Part shown: in pieces, positions 20,313-34,339 of the stretch | Layout of the letters: each line of letters starts with the position of its first letter | Position numbering within the stretch: the stretch's first letter is position 1 | Assembly (NCBI GenBank): GCA_028641055.1 | Contig: CM054062.1 | Location: 15,061,639-15,125,638, forward strand | Direction: 5' to 3' | From: Alopecurus myosuroides | Taxonomy: Eukaryota; Streptophyta; Magnoliopsida; Poales; Poaceae | Length of the DNA: 64,000 nucleotides | The notes under the pieces: generated by a model | Seen by the model: only the letters and a program-made list of their open reading frames with translations | Told to the model about the DNA's origin: nothing | Databases searched by the model: none | Translations under genes and position numbers: made by a program

Positions 20313-23300
20313 TGTAACATCCCAGTGTTTGGGAAGTCATAAGGATCTAAATTTAATATGTGCATTTGCAGAGCATGCATCTAAAAGTACGGGAAATTTT
20401 GGCGCGAAAGTTTAAACGAATCAAAGTGACCAAAGTTTCACTTGACATGATGAAATAGGTCTAGTTCATCTAGTCAGGAGTTCATTTGGAGTGATCTTTA
20501 TAACATTGTATCTCTACAAACTAAATCATCTGGTTACACAAACCATGATTGGTTGTGACCCACACAAACTCTCAACAACTTTAACCACAAGTCTTTAAAT
20601 GACTTGGGATAATTCACTAGGTATCCAGAACTCAAAGAGGGGTGAGTATCCAAATCACATAGCAGATGATCATATTTCCACCAAAGAGTAATACATCATT
20701 GAACCATCTCATCAACAGAGATGTGATCTTCTATAAAACAACAACTCCCTAAGTTATCAATTAATTTCCACAAGTTAGAAATGCTTGATGGAATAATCTC
20801 ATCAACAAATATTCTAGGTTCTGTAAAACAATAACTCTTTAAGATATCAACCATTCACACCACATCTTTCCAAATTATTTAGTAACTACTAAGTTAACCT
20901 TCACATGTAAATAATAAAGGTTCAATAGAACACAAGTGATACAAATAAGTATTAACTTAAACCCCACAAGTGGGAAGTGATATAAGAATTGTAATAACAT
21001 ATTTATCTAATATGTACATATCTCCTCAACCATAAAAGGAGTATCAACAAGAAGAAATAAATCTTCTTCAACTAATAATAAACCTTGATCATTACACATG
21101 ATCTTTCCAAATCTCTATATCTGCATTATCAATGACAAAGGTAATAAAGAGAAGAATATAAAATAACAACATTGACATAAGTCCTTAAACCTCAATAACT
21201 TTCACATGTTCATTGTCTCAATCCTCTTATACAAGTGAACATATGAAATCTCAACACCTCAATGAACCATTGGATCCACTTCCTATTAATCCATCAGTCC
21301 ATAAGCATTTCACACCTCTACTCAAATCCAAACCATCACTGAACCACTAAAGTATCTTTGCATACAACTAAGGAATAACAAGATATAACCTCTATTATAG
21401 GAATTGAATTGGTAACTAAGTAAATAAATCCTATATGATATAATTACATATAATTTGGGTAATAAAATAAGAAGTATATGGAAGGATAATAAAAGCATGA
21501 ACTAACTCTTAATCTAGATCTTGTTATGTTGTCAAGACCATCCTATCTTGTTTCCCAATCTTCTCTAAGTCATTCTACAAGTGAAGCAACCACAAGAAGA
21601 GAGGAACCACCACCAGAAGATCTACAAGAAGATTATTTAGAGTGTGCTAGAAGTGCTACTCTAAGCTACTATAAGAGTACTTGGAAACTCTTATATAGTG
21701 ATATGATCATATTAACCCTCTTGAAATTGTGTGATACTCCAATGTTAGTGTTATATAGAAGTAGTTTGGTAACAAGACTAATTACCTTGTTCACAGACCA
21801 CTTTTGTATACTCAAACTATTGAGTGTCATGCACAAATAAACAGAAGGTTGAATAACCTAGTACATCTCAGTCTCTTGTATATGAAAAGTAATTTGGGGA
21901 CAAGCTTTGCAAACTTGTCAACAGATTCTTCTTATATGCTTAAGGCTAACTGATGTCATAATCTATACCTACACTATTTTTATCATTAACCAGTAGAAAG
22001 AATAACACTAAGGAAACAAGAAACCACAATATAATCATCTAAGTAAAATCTTTGCTTGGAATAACTGTTTGTTCTCACCACAAGGGTGAGATAGTTGTAG
22101 ATTGAATCCAAGAGATGATATTACTTGCAATTGATACAAGGTGAAAACAGAAGACTAGTGGCAACTAGAGAGAAGAACATCAAGCAACAGAAGAGCACAG
22201 GAATCAACACTGCCTCAGTAAGGGAGCATAAGTATTTATCCAGTAAATCATTAGGATATAATAGAGAATCAATAACCTCTGTTAAGCTCAACAGAGATAA
22301 GGAACAAATAGTAACTCTCTTGGATGGAAACAAGTGTCCATTAAGAAATAACAACAAGGTTTTGCATCCACATGTTTTGATATGTGGAGGTAAATGAAAA
22401 CAAGCTTAATACCTTGTTTTCCAAATCCTTTTCATAGATAAGATTAATAGGTGATAATAAAAATTCATCTACATATAACCCTGTAAATGATTACTTGTTC
22501 CAAAACAACATGAGATAGTGTCCACATTTGGAAGTTGGAGAAAAACAAACAAATGAGGTTTCAAAGCTACACATGTTTCCATTTAAGCCAGTACTAAAAG
22601 CAGCAACATAACTTACAGATGAAATAAGGAACTGTCCACCAGGCTTGATAAGAAACCTAAAGATGAAAATAACAAAGGCACACAAAGGAAAATGAATCTA
22701 TTCATTACCTAACACCCTTTGGTTTGTCATGGAATAAAATTCCATATTAAATGATTTTCATAACAATGCATAGAACCAGTACTAAGTGGTTTTACTTAAT
22801 TACTTTCTATAAGGAATTTGTATCTAAATGTTCCAATATGAACACACCACTTGGGGAACCCCATGTGTTTTGTGTGAATATAATTTTCATGCCTAAAAGA
22901 AATTTTAAGACATTTAATAAATTAAATAGAGTGAAAACAGAAAAATCACTTAATCTAGCATCCAAATAAATAAATACATAGATTCTTCAAATTCACCAAA
23001 ACAAAATATGGTGAGGTGGAGAATTTGATAAGGAACTCAAATATAATTTTTAAGAATTTTTATCTTCACAAGAAGGTCCTGAAAACAATGTTTTCTTCTC
23101 AGTTTTAGTAATAAAAGGACTTGGTTGTAATTTTAGAAACTATCAGGGGGTTATCAAAAACGGGCAATTGATTTCTTTCTTCTTCAACCTCTGGCCAGAA
23201 GGCCAGAGGCGTGCCGCCGCCACCATCCTTGATGCCACGTCCTCCTCACCGCCGTTCCGTGGGTATATAGGGCAGGGAGACGTCTGCATCGTGTTCACTT

Positions 23301-26300
23301 CCCTCCCTCACTCGCTCAGTCTCTCTCTCTGTAACGAGCAGAAAACCGAAACCCTAAACCTAGTTCATCGGCCGCCGCACGCCGCCGTCGACTCCGGCCG
23401 TCCCAGAGAAAACCGAAGCCACCTGGAGCTTTGCCTCACCGTCCTCTACCCTTCACGCAAGTCTCGTTTGCTGGGAAGCTTTGAGGGGGCCGAATCGAGT
23501 CCTCTCCTCCAACTCCGGCCGCCGGCCAATTTTCGACGCCGCCGTCGATTAAGACCTCCTCGAGCCTCCTCGACCATGCCATCGTGTTCCCCTCGCTCTG
23601 GTGAGCAAACCCGTATATTTCATTGAGTCCTAATCGCTCCGATTCGTCGTCGTCCTCGAGTCACCGTGACCACCGCCGTGGAACCTCGCCGCCGGCGATG
23701 TTCCGGTGGTCATAAGCCAGCGGCGCCAGTACCAATCGAGTCGTCTTGTCCTCCTCTAGCTACCAGTAGCACTCAATCGCATCAATTCGAAGTGAATCGA
23801 TCGATTGCATCTCAACAGAGAGAGTCCCCTCCCGTGGTGATGTCACCCTGACGTCAGCATGACGTCAGGAGCATTATCCTTTTCTTTTTCCTTTTTATTA
23901 AATCATATATGACAGGTGGGTCCCACCTGTCAATTCAAATAATAACACAATATAATTAAACTTGTTAATTTAATATCTTTAATTCTGTTAATCAGAAAAA
24001 TAAAACCAATATACCAAGCTGATTAAAAAAATATAATCTAAATGATTATCAACTTTTCAAAAATGTTTGATAAAGTTTTAAAATTAATATTTTCTTTAAT
24101 TAATTAAATCATTTAAAATAAAGAAAAATAATAAATAATTCCTAGAAACAGAAAAATACAAGTTATATACCAAAATGCTCCAAATGATTTATACAACTCA
24201 TCTATGATGTTTATAGGGTCATTTGACCAAGTTTTTATGTGTGTAATATTTGTCTAATCATTTAATTCATTTAAAATCAATAAATTAATAAATTATTCAA
24301 ATATTTTCAGAAAGCATTGAATGATATACCAAATTAAAGAGAAAAACATTTCCAATTCAAATATGTCAAACCTAAAACATTTTGTTGAACTTATAAACTT
24401 GTTATTCAAGGTATAATGGAATTTGATAATAGTCTATTATAATTATAAACAACTATCACAAACATTATTTTCATTATTAATAAAACCTCATGTTTTCACA
24501 TCTACTAAAACCTATCATCAAAAGTTATTAAGCAAGTGTTGTAATGATAGAGTTAGTTGTATTACTTCATTTTCAAATAAACTTGATGTCATTAGCTCTA
24601 CACTTTTGGAATATAAAATCAAACATGTTGTTACCTTTTTAATAATTGTTTACCATGTGCTATTGTCTTGTTGCCTAACCATATTATAACACTTCTAATT
24701 AAACATGATAACAAGTGTTTGTTCAATAAAAGTGAAACACACTTAAGCCTAAACGAAATAACAACATCACCACAAGTAATGAAACAACCCTAAGTCACCT
24801 AACAATTGTGTGAATACGTTATCGTTTCAAACGTGGCTTACACTTGTAAGCTGGGGTATTTTTCAGGGGATTTCACGATGCATCTCATTACTATGCATGT
24901 ATCATCTTGCCAGTGTTTTCTGTAGTCCTTACCGGGACTACTTTTCTATCTTTCAGATGATTGGATTTTCTACGAGACCCTCGAACCCCGAAGACCTGGA
25001 TTATTATTATGGTTATTTCAATCTCAGGCAAGTTCATCACTTGTTCATATCCTTTGCAGTATTTCATAACAAACTAATTGCAAAAAACCCTATCGTCTTA
25101 TCACCTACTCTCAAAAGAATGCATGATCCTATTTTTATAATAATATGACTAATTGAATGACTACCCGAGTGGTAGTGTTCTGTTTGGTGGGCGGATGGAA
25201 CCATGGTAAGATGAATAGGTCAAAGGAAGGTTCCATCTGCATGGGAACGTATTACCTAGGAATTAACAACAACTGCCGTCAGGATTCTTGCGCCGTAAAT
25301 TCGCGTTGACCATGGATCTTTTGTGGGGGGAGTAAGTCAGCCGTGATACTTTTCTCGTTCGCATGTCAACGGACGCGCCAGAGACGTACGCTGTAGGTCT
25401 TGCGGGACTACATGCACATGGGTGGGAGCCCTTACGTCCCACGGACTCTGGGGTCTATGAGTGTCTGCCAGGGGCGCGTAGATCTCCATCGTGAGGGGTG
25501 GAATCAGGCGTTCAACCTGCTGGCAGAGATGGGTGGGCATGCGTTGTGCGGAGAAGCACGGTTTGGCTTGGACCAACTACCGGGCCCCACACCTGAGTGG
25601 GAGTGGACAGGATCTCGAGCCTGGTTGTGCAACATGGTCTTGGTCGTCCATGGGTAAAGTAACACACCTCTGCAGAGTGTAAAAGGATGTGACATGTTAC
25701 CCCTTGTTCCGGGAAGGAGCTGCGAACGCCGCAGGAAAGGCAACTCCATGAAAGTTCTAATCCTGTGAAGAATGGCGGGCATAGTTTTCAGAATTAAAAG
25801 CAACCTCTTGAAGAAAGTTTTACAAAACCTTGCATTAGCTTATGACTCTTTCGAGTCTAAAGCTGTAGTTAGTGCATCAACCACCCACTATATATCATGA
25901 ACTTGCTGAGTAACGCTCGTTACTCATTCTATCCCGTTTGAACCCTTGCTTAGAGTTGAAGCCTATTGAAGTCGCCATCGAGAAGCCATCGTTGCCTAAG
26001 GGAGCTACATGGAGAGATCCACTACTTAGTCGGTAAAGTATCGTCATCAACAGCGCTGGTGGAGGAGAAGCTATCAAGGTGTAGGTAGAGTCCATTCTTG
26101 GTTTTAGCATTTACTAGCCATAGATTAGGGCTGACATCAGCCGTAGTGGATTATGTTCTGAGCTAGAGTTCTTCTCCGGCTTGGAGCTTCGAATTGCTTC
26201 TTCTGATGTTTCTTTTGCAGGAGATTTCTTGATTCATCAAGGAGATTCCCAAGATTTTGTTATGAGGTTTGTATCCTATAGTTTTGCTTGGTCCCGCTGT

Positions 26301-26410
26301 GTTTCTGTTGTACCACTCTGAGAGATGTAATATTCACGGATAAGTCCTTCTGTGAGTATTATGTCACCGACTTGCGCACTACACATGCAGTGGTGTGCTG
26401 GGTCACCACA
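20313..26410 (+). repeat. 5' LTR of the long-LTR element, 6098 bp
   Basis: Matches 28251-34339 throughout. The length difference of nine bases is explained by ten extra bases near 23565 and one fewer near 26225. The first 2.9 kb and the stretch 23870-24800 are AT-rich, and 23170-23870 is a GC-rich island that holds the likely promoter. The short open frames inside are repeated in both LTRs because the LTRs are near-identical, not because they are conserved as proteins. Confidence 0.95.
23265..23272 (+). promoter_or_regulatory. probable LTR promoter TATA box
   Basis: GGTATATAGGGCAGGG at the start of the GC-rich island is followed by a pyrimidine-rich leader with CTCTCTCTCTG and AAACCCTAAACC. 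That layout resembles the promoter and leader of grass genes and of Del-type LTRs. The same site occurs in the 3' LTR near 31203. Confidence 0.5.
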
Positions 26411-26413
26411 GGG

Positions 26414-26425
26414 TGGTATCAGAGC
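26414..26425 (+). other. primer-binding site, initiator-Met tRNA type
   Basis: TGGTATCAGAGC lies three bases after the 5' LTR end and matches the standard plant initiator-Met primer site. Confidence 0.95.
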
Positions 26426-28235
26426 GAAGCGACCTTAGGTTTAAACCTTTTAGGAGATCTGTAGGTTGGTAAAGACTATAGGAAGCCATCTTATCTAAAC
26501 CATATTTTCTACAACTATGATGATCATTCACTTGTGAATGATATAATCATACTTGTATAGAATTTTCTTACTCAACTTGAGTAAATATACTTATCTAATT
26601 TCTATATACCTAGGTATGAATAGTTAGAAGTCTATCATCTATCAGTTCTGTTGAGAAAAAGAGTTCTGACATAGTCAGAGATGATTAAGTGAAAGTGATG
26701 ATTACCCCATTCTATGAATGCATAGGATGGAGTAGAACATGATATAGAGTAAGTACATGAGTCATCAAGAAGGGATATTTGAGAATCATGAAGAGTCATT
26801 AAACCATGGTAACTACGGGGTATATACCATATCCTTAGTTATCAAGTATAGAAGTGAATTACTATAGTATAATATGGAATTAGGAGAAGGCATAAGCATT
26901 GATGGAAGCTACATTACTACTCCTAAGATGTGATCAACACCATGAAGGAACAACAGATGCCATGAGAAGCTGGTCATAATCAAGATGAGTTAATTCAATT
27001 AACATGGTACTTAGATTTATATGGAACCAAGTTAGACAACAACTACTGTAGGAACATTTTGTCTTGGTTTATTCCATTGCACTAAGGCACGCAATTGGAG
27101 TAATTACCCGGGCAAAGAGTGGTTGTGTAGACTAGGATACCAAGGTAATATATACCTATTTGTAGTGTATAGCATTTAAGAGCCTTGGTACTTGAGATGT
27201 TTACTCGAAGTACTGTTATTTCACAGGCTTTTGATGCATGTGTGATAACTGCATTTGGGATTTATTGCTTCTTATCTGGATCTTTGATTGACTAGATCTG
27301 TACATGAAGATTGAACTTGATGTGCAAATGCATGTGCAAACATTGATTTCTATCTTGATGTTGCTGGTCTAGAGGGTATAGGATTAGTATGAGAGCGGTC
27401 TGAGTTATCAGCGGACTGATACAACCACAAAAGCTCTGGAAGATCAGGAAGTCAAGAAGGCAGAAGACAGTGAAGCCACTGATGGGAATGGACCACATTC
27501 CACATCTTGTTTGGAGTTGGTGACATACTTCATCAACACATGGAGATATACCACAAGTGATGCCAAGATGATAACATGATTAGTATATCCTAGAAAGAAT
27601 TACATAGAATGTCGATAAGTTAACTTATAGAGTCACCTTGTAGAAGTCAAAACCCAAGGATATAGAAGGACCATATGAAGTCACCAGTGGAATAGGTTAT
27701 AGTCACTTGTAGGAAAAAAGTTTAAACTCGAGGAAACTCGAAGGTATTTTTTACTGATTAGAAGAGTCTAAGTCAGTGTACACTACTTTGTACAAGTTTC
27801 TATGAAAAATCTTTATCTTGAGGCAATTAGACTGAACCAAATGGAGTCTAAACCATAGATACTATCCAGGGTATCGGAAGAATATTATTGGTTATTCATC
27901 ACCTGGTGGATGTACCAATTGTTCTTCAGAAAGTTGTGAGGGATAGGAAACCATACCTATTCATCGGAGAACGAAACTTGGTATCCACTATGTGGTGGAA
28001 ATACCACGTGTTCTTCGTGAGACTATTAAGAAAGTCTAGTAACAGGACAGAGTTGTCCGAACAACTAGCATACTATTAGATCATAGTGCAAGATAGTGGA
28101 AAGTGAACAATCAAGACAAGGGGATACACATGACAAAGTCAACACAAGAAACAAATGTGAAGATTCAACAGTCTACAGAAGTTCTCTCTACCTATCTTTA
28201 CGTGAGAGAGGTTGAACTTCGGGACGAAGTTCTTG

Positions 28236-28250
28236 TTAAGGGGGAGATAC
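28236..28250 (+). other. polypurine tract of the long-LTR element
   Basis: TTAAGGGGGAGATAC directly before the 3' LTR. Confidence 0.85.
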
Positions 28251-31200
28251 TGTAACATCCCAGTGTTTGGGAAGTCATAAGGATCTAAATTTAATATGTG
28301 CATTTGCAGAGCATGCATCTAAAAGTACGGGAAATTTTGGCGCGAAAGTTTAAACGAATCAAAGTGACCAAAGTTTCACTTGACATGATGAAATAGGTCT
28401 AGTTCATCTAGTCAGGAGTTCATTTGGAGTGATCTTTATAACATTGTATCTCTACAAACTAAATCATCTGGTTACACAAACCATGATTGGTTGTGACCCA
28501 CACAAACTCTCAACAACTTTAACCACAAGTCTTTAAATGACTTGGGATAATTCACTAGGTATCCAGAACTCAAAGAGGGGTGAGTATCCAAATCACATAG
28601 CAGATGATCATATTTCCACCAAAGAGTAATACATCATTGAACCATCTCATCAACAGAGATGTGATCTTCTATAAAACAACAACTCCCTAAGTTATCAATT
28701 AATTTCCACAAGTTAGAAATGCTTGATGGAATAATCTCATCAACAAATATTCTAGGTTCTGTAAAACAATAACTCTTTAAGTTATCAACCATTCACACCA
28801 CATCTTTCCAAATTATTTAGTAACTACTAAGTTAACCTTCACATGTAAATAATAAAGGTTCAATAGAACACAAGTGATACAAATAAGTATTAACTTAAAC
28901 CCCACAAGTGGGAAGTGATATAAGAATTGTAATAACATATTTATCTAATATGTACATATCTCCTCAACCATAAAAGGAGTATCAACAAGAAGAAATAAAT
29001 CTTCTTCAACTAATAATAAACCTTGATCATTACACATGATCTTTCCAAATCTCTATATCTGCATTATCAATGACAAAGGTAATAAAGAGAAGAATATAAA
29101 ATAACAACATTGACATAAGTCCTTAAACCTCAATAACTTTCACATGTTCATTGTCTCAATCCTCTTATACAAGTGAACATATGAAATCTCAACACCTCAA
29201 TGAACCATTGGATCCACTTCCTATTAATCCATCAGTCCATAAGCATTTCACACCTCTACTCAAATCCAAACCATCACTGAACCACTAAAGTATCTTTGCA
29301 TACAACTAAGGAATAACAAGATATAACCTCTATTAGAGGAATTGAATTGGTAACTAAGTAAATAAATCCTATATGATATAATTACATATAATTTGGGTAA
29401 TAAAATAAGAAGTATATGGAAGGATAATAAAAGCATGAACTAACTCTTAATCTAGATCTTGTTATGTTGTCAAGACCATCCTATCTTGTTTCCCAATCTT
29501 CTCTAAGTCATTCTACAAGTGAAGCAACCACAAGAAGAGAGGAACCACCACCAGAAGATCTACAAGAAGATTATTTAGAGTGTGCTAGAAGTGCTACTCT
29601 AAGCTACTATAAGAGTACTTGGAAACTCTTATATAGTGATATGATCATATTAACCCTCTTGAAATTGTGTGATACTCCAATGTTAGTGTTATATAGAAGT
29701 AGTTTGGTAACAAGACTAATTACCTTGTTCACAGACCACTTTTGTATACTCAAACTATTGAGTGTCATGCACAAATAAACAGAAGGTTGAATAACCTAGT
29801 ACATCTCAGTCTCTTGTATATGAAAAGTAATTTGGGGACAAGCTTTGCAAACTTGTCAACAGATTCTTCTTATATGCTTAAGGCTAACTGATGTCATAAT
29901 CTATACCTACACTATTTTTATCATTAACCAGTAGAAAGAATAACACTAAGGAAACAAGAAACCACAATATAATCATCTAAGTAAAATCTTTGCTTGGAAT
30001 AACTGTTTGTTCTCACCACAAGGGTGAGATAGTTGTAGATTGAATCCAAGAGATGATATTACTTGCAATTGATACAAGGTGAAAACAGAAGACTAGTGGC
30101 AACTAGAGAGAAGAACATCAAGCAACAGAAGAGCACAGGAATCAACACTGCCTCAGTAAGGGAGCATAAGTATTTATCCAGTAAATCATTAGGATATAAT
30201 AGAGAATCAATAACCTCTGTTAAGCTCAACAGAGATAAGGAACAAATAGTAACTCTCTTGGATGGAAACAAGTGTCCATTAAGAAATAACAACAAGGTTT
30301 TGCATCCACATGTTTTGATATGTGGAGGTAAATGAAAACAAGCTTAATACCTTGTTTTCCAAATCCTTTTCATAGATAAGATTAATAGGTGATAATAAAA
30401 ATTCATCTACATATAACCCTGTAAATGATTACATGTTCCAAAACAACATGAGATAGTGTCCACATTTGGAAGTTGGAGAAAAACAAACAAATGAGGTTTC
30501 AAAGCTACACATGTTTCCATTTAAGCCAGTACTAAAAGCAGCAACATAACTTACAGATGAAATAAGGAACTGTCCACCAGGCTTGATAAGAAACCTAAAG
30601 ATGAAAATAACAAAGCCACACAAAGGAAAATGAATCTATTCATTACCTAACACCCTTTGGTTTGTCATGGAATAAAATTCCATATTAAATGATTTTCATA
30701 ACAATGCATAGAACCAGTACTAAGTGGTTTTACTTAATTACTTTCTATAAGGAATTTGTATCTAAATGTTCCAATATGAACACACCACTTGGTGAACCCC
30801 ATGTGTTTTGTGTGAATATAATTTTCATGCCTAAAAGAAATTTTAAGACATTTAATAAATTAAATAGAGTGAAAACAGAAAAATCACTTAATCTAGCATC
30901 CAAATAAAAAAATACATAGATTCTTCAAATTCACCAAAACAAAATATGGTGAGGTGGAGAATTTGATAAGGAACTCAAATATAATTTTTAAGAATTTTTA
31001 TCTTCACAAGAAGGTCCTGAAAACAATGTTTTCTTCTCAGTTTTAGTAATAAAAGGACTTGGTTGTAATTTTAGAAACTATCAGGGGGTTATCAAAAATG
31101 GGCAATTGATTTCTTTCTTCTTCAACCTCTGGCCAGAAGGCCAGAGGCGTGCCGCCGCCACCATCCTTGATGCCACGTCCTCCTCACCGCCGTTCCGTGG

Positions 31201-34200
31201 GTATATAGGGCAGGGAGACGTCTGCATCGTGTTCACTTCCCTCCCTCACTCGCTCAGTCTCTCTCTCTGTAACGAGCAGAAAACCGAAACCCTAAACCTA
31301 GTTCATCGGCCGCCGCACGCCGCCGTCGACTCCGGCCGTCCCAGAGAAAACCGAAGCCACCTGGAGCTTTGCCTCACCGTCCTCTACCCTTCACGCAAGT
31401 CTCGTTTGCTGGGAAGCTTTGAGGGGGCCGAATCGAGTCCTCTCCTCCAACTCCGGCCGCCGGCCAATTTTCGACGCCGCCGTCGATTAAGACCTCCTCG
31501 ACCACGCCATCGTGTTCCCCTCGCTCTGGTGAGCAAACCCGTATATTTCATTGAGTCCTAATCGCTCCGATTCGTCGTCGTCCTCGAGTCACCGTGACCA
31601 CCGCCGTGGAACCTCGCCGCCGGCGATGTTCCGGTGGTCATAAGCCAGCGGCGCCAGTACCAATCGAGTCGTCTTGTCCTCCTCTAGCTACCAGTAGCAC
31701 TCAATCGCACCAATTCGAAGTGAATCGATCGATTGCATCTCAACAGAGAGAGTCCCCTCCCGTGGTGATGTCACCCTGACGTCAGCATGACGTCAGGAGC
31801 ATTATCCTTTTCTTTTTCCTTTTTATTAAATCATATATGACAGGTGGGTCCCACCTGTCAATTCAAATAATAACAGAATATAATTAAACTTGTTAATTTA
31901 ATATCTTTAATTCTGTTAATCAGAAAAATAAAACCAATATACCAAGCTGATTAGAAAAATATAATCTAAATGATTATCAACTTTTCAAAAATGTTTGATA
32001 AAGTTTTAAAATTAATATTTTCTTTAATTAATTAAATCATTTAAAATAAAGAAAAATAATAAATAATTCCTAGAAACAGAAAAATACAAGTTATATACCA
32101 AAATGCTCCAAATGATTTATACAACTCATCTATGATGTTTATAGGGTCATTTGACCAAGTTTTTATGTGTGTAATATTTGTCTAATCATTTAATTCATTT
32201 AAAATCAATAAATTAATAAATTATTCAAATATTTTCAGAAAGCATTGAATGATATACCAAATTAAAGAGAAAAACATTTCCAATTCAAATATGTCAAACC
32301 TAAAACATTTTGTTGAACTTATAAACTTGTTATTCAAGGTATAATGGAATTTGATAATAGTCTATTATAATTATAAACAACTATCACAAACATTATTTTC
32401 ATTATTAATAAAACCTCATGTTTTCACATCTACTAAAACCTATCATCAAAAGTTATTAAGCAAGTGTTGTAATGATAGAGTTAGTTGTATTACTTCATTT
32501 TCAAATAAACTTGATGTCATTAGCTCTACACTTTTGGAATATAAAATCAAACATGTTGTTACCTTTTTAATAATTGTTTACCATGTGCTATTGTCTTGTT
32601 GCCTAACCATATTATAACACTTCTACTTAAACATGATAACAAGTGTTTGTTCAATAAAAGTGAAACACACTTAAGCCTAAACGAAATAACAACATCACCA
32701 CAAGTAATGAAACAACCCTAAGTCACCTAACAATTGTGTGAATACGTTATCGTTTCAAACGTGGCTTACACTTGTAAGCTGGGGTATTTTTCAGGGGATT
32801 TCACGATGCATCTCATTACTATGCATGTATCATCTTGCCAGTGTTTTCTGTAGTCCTTACCGGGACTACTTTGCTATCTTTCAGATGATTGGATTTTCTA
32901 CGAGACCCTCGAACCCCGAAGACCTGGATTATTATTATGGTTATTTCAATCTCAGGCAAGTTCATCACTTGTTCATATCCTTTGCAGTACTTCATAACAA
33001 ACTAATTGCAAAAAACCCTATCGTCTTATCACCTACTCTCAAAAGAATGCATGATCCTATTTTTATAATAATATGACTAATTGAATGACTACCCGAGTGG
33101 TAGTGTTCTGTTTGGTGGGCGGATGGAACCATGGTAAGATGAATAGGTCAAAGGAAGGTTCCATCTGCATGGGAACGTATTACCTAGGAATTAACAACAA
33201 CTGCCGTCAGGATTCTTGCGCCGTAAATTCGCGTTGACCATGGATCTTTTGTGGGGGGAGTAAGTCAGCCGTGATACTTTTCTCGTTCGCATGTCAACGG
33301 ACGCGCCAGAGACGTACGCTGTAGGTCTTGCGGGACTACATGCACATGGGTGGGAGCCCTTACGTCCCACGGACTCTGGGGTCTATGAGTGTCTGCCAGG
33401 GGCGCGTAGATCTCCATCGTGAGGGGTGGAATCAGGCGTTCAACCTGCTGGCAGAAATGGGTGGGCATGCGTTGTGCGGAGAAGCACGGTTTGGCTTGGA
33501 CCAACTACCGGGCCCCACACCTGAGTGGGAGTGGACAGGATCTCGAGCCTGGTTGTGCAACATGGTCTTGGTCGTCCATGGGTAAAGTAACGCACCTCTG
33601 CAGAGTGTAAAAGGATGTGACATGTTACCCCTTGTTCCGGGAAGGAGCTGCGAACGCCGCAGGAAAGGCAACTCCATGAAAGTTCTAATCCTGTGAAGAA
33701 TGGCGGGCATAGTTTTCAGAATTAAAAGCAACCTCTTGAAGAAAGTTTTACAAAACCTTGCATTAGCTTATGACTCTTTCGAGTCTAAAGCTGTAGTTAG
33801 TGCATCAACCACCCACTATATATCATGAACTTGCTGAGTAACGCTCGTTACTCATTCTATCCCGTTTGAACCCTTGCTTAGAGTTGAAGCCTATTGAAGT
33901 CGCCATCGAGAAGCCATCGTTGCCTAAGGGAGCTACGTGGAGAGATCCACTACTTAGTCGGTAAAGTATCGTCATCAACAGCGCTGGTGGAGGAGAAGCT
34001 ATCAAGGTGTCGGTAGAGTCCATTCTTGGTTTTAGCATTTACTAGCCATAGATTAGGGCTGACATCAGCCGTAGTGGATTATGTTCTGAGCTAGAGTTCT
34101 TCTCCGGCTTGGAGCTTCGAATTGCTTCTTCTGATGTTTCTTTTGCAGGAGATTTTCTTGATTCATCAAGGAGATTCCCAAGATTTTGTTATGAGGTTTG

Positions 34201-34339
34201 TATCCTATAGTTTTGCTTGGTCCCGCTGTGTTTCTGTTGTACCACTCTGAGAGATGTAATATTCACGGATAAGTCCTTCTGTGAGTATTATGTCACCGAC
34301 TTGCGCACTACACATGCAGTGGTGTGCTGGGTCACCACA
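28251..34339 (+). repeat. 3' LTR of the long-LTR element, 6089 bp
   Basis: About 99.7% identical by eye to 20313-26410. Near 31495 it lacks ten bases of a CCTCCTCGAG-type repeat present in the 5' LTR. Confidence 0.95.

Larger units (their letters stand above)
26411..28250 (+). other. non-coding internal region of the long-LTR element
   Basis: Contains the primer-binding site, 1.8 kb of AT-rich sequence without any recognisable protein domain, and the polypurine tract. The longest open stretch (27888-28079) looks random. It may keep packaging and priming signals only. Confidence 0.75.
20313..34339 (+). mobile_element. non-autonomous LTR retrotransposon with 6.1-kb LTRs (LARD-like, Tekay/Del type), 14.0 kb
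   Basis: LTRs start TGTAACATCCCAG and end GGTCACCACA. The 5-bp duplication CCTGT flanks the element, an initiator-Met primer-binding site follows the 5' LTR, and a polypurine tract precedes the 3' LTR. Only 1840 bp lie between the LTRs and no gag or pol domain can be seen there. The sequence before the 3' LTR (GAACTTCGGGACGAAGTTC, then TTAAGGGGGAGATA) is like that at the end of pol in Tekay/Del chromoviruses. The element must therefore borrow proteins from a full-length relative. The LTRs differ at about 18 positions plus a 10-bp and a 1-bp indel, so the insertion is recent. Confidence 0.9.

Noticed and set aside
23168..23626. 152-codon open frame in the GC-rich island of the long LTR
   Set aside because: It overlaps the likely promoter and leader, and a 10-base difference in the other LTR changes its frame and C-terminus.
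25337..25803. Open frames on both strands repeated exactly at 33265-33731
   Set aside because: The repeat is due to LTR identity, not conservation, and no protein family is recognised.
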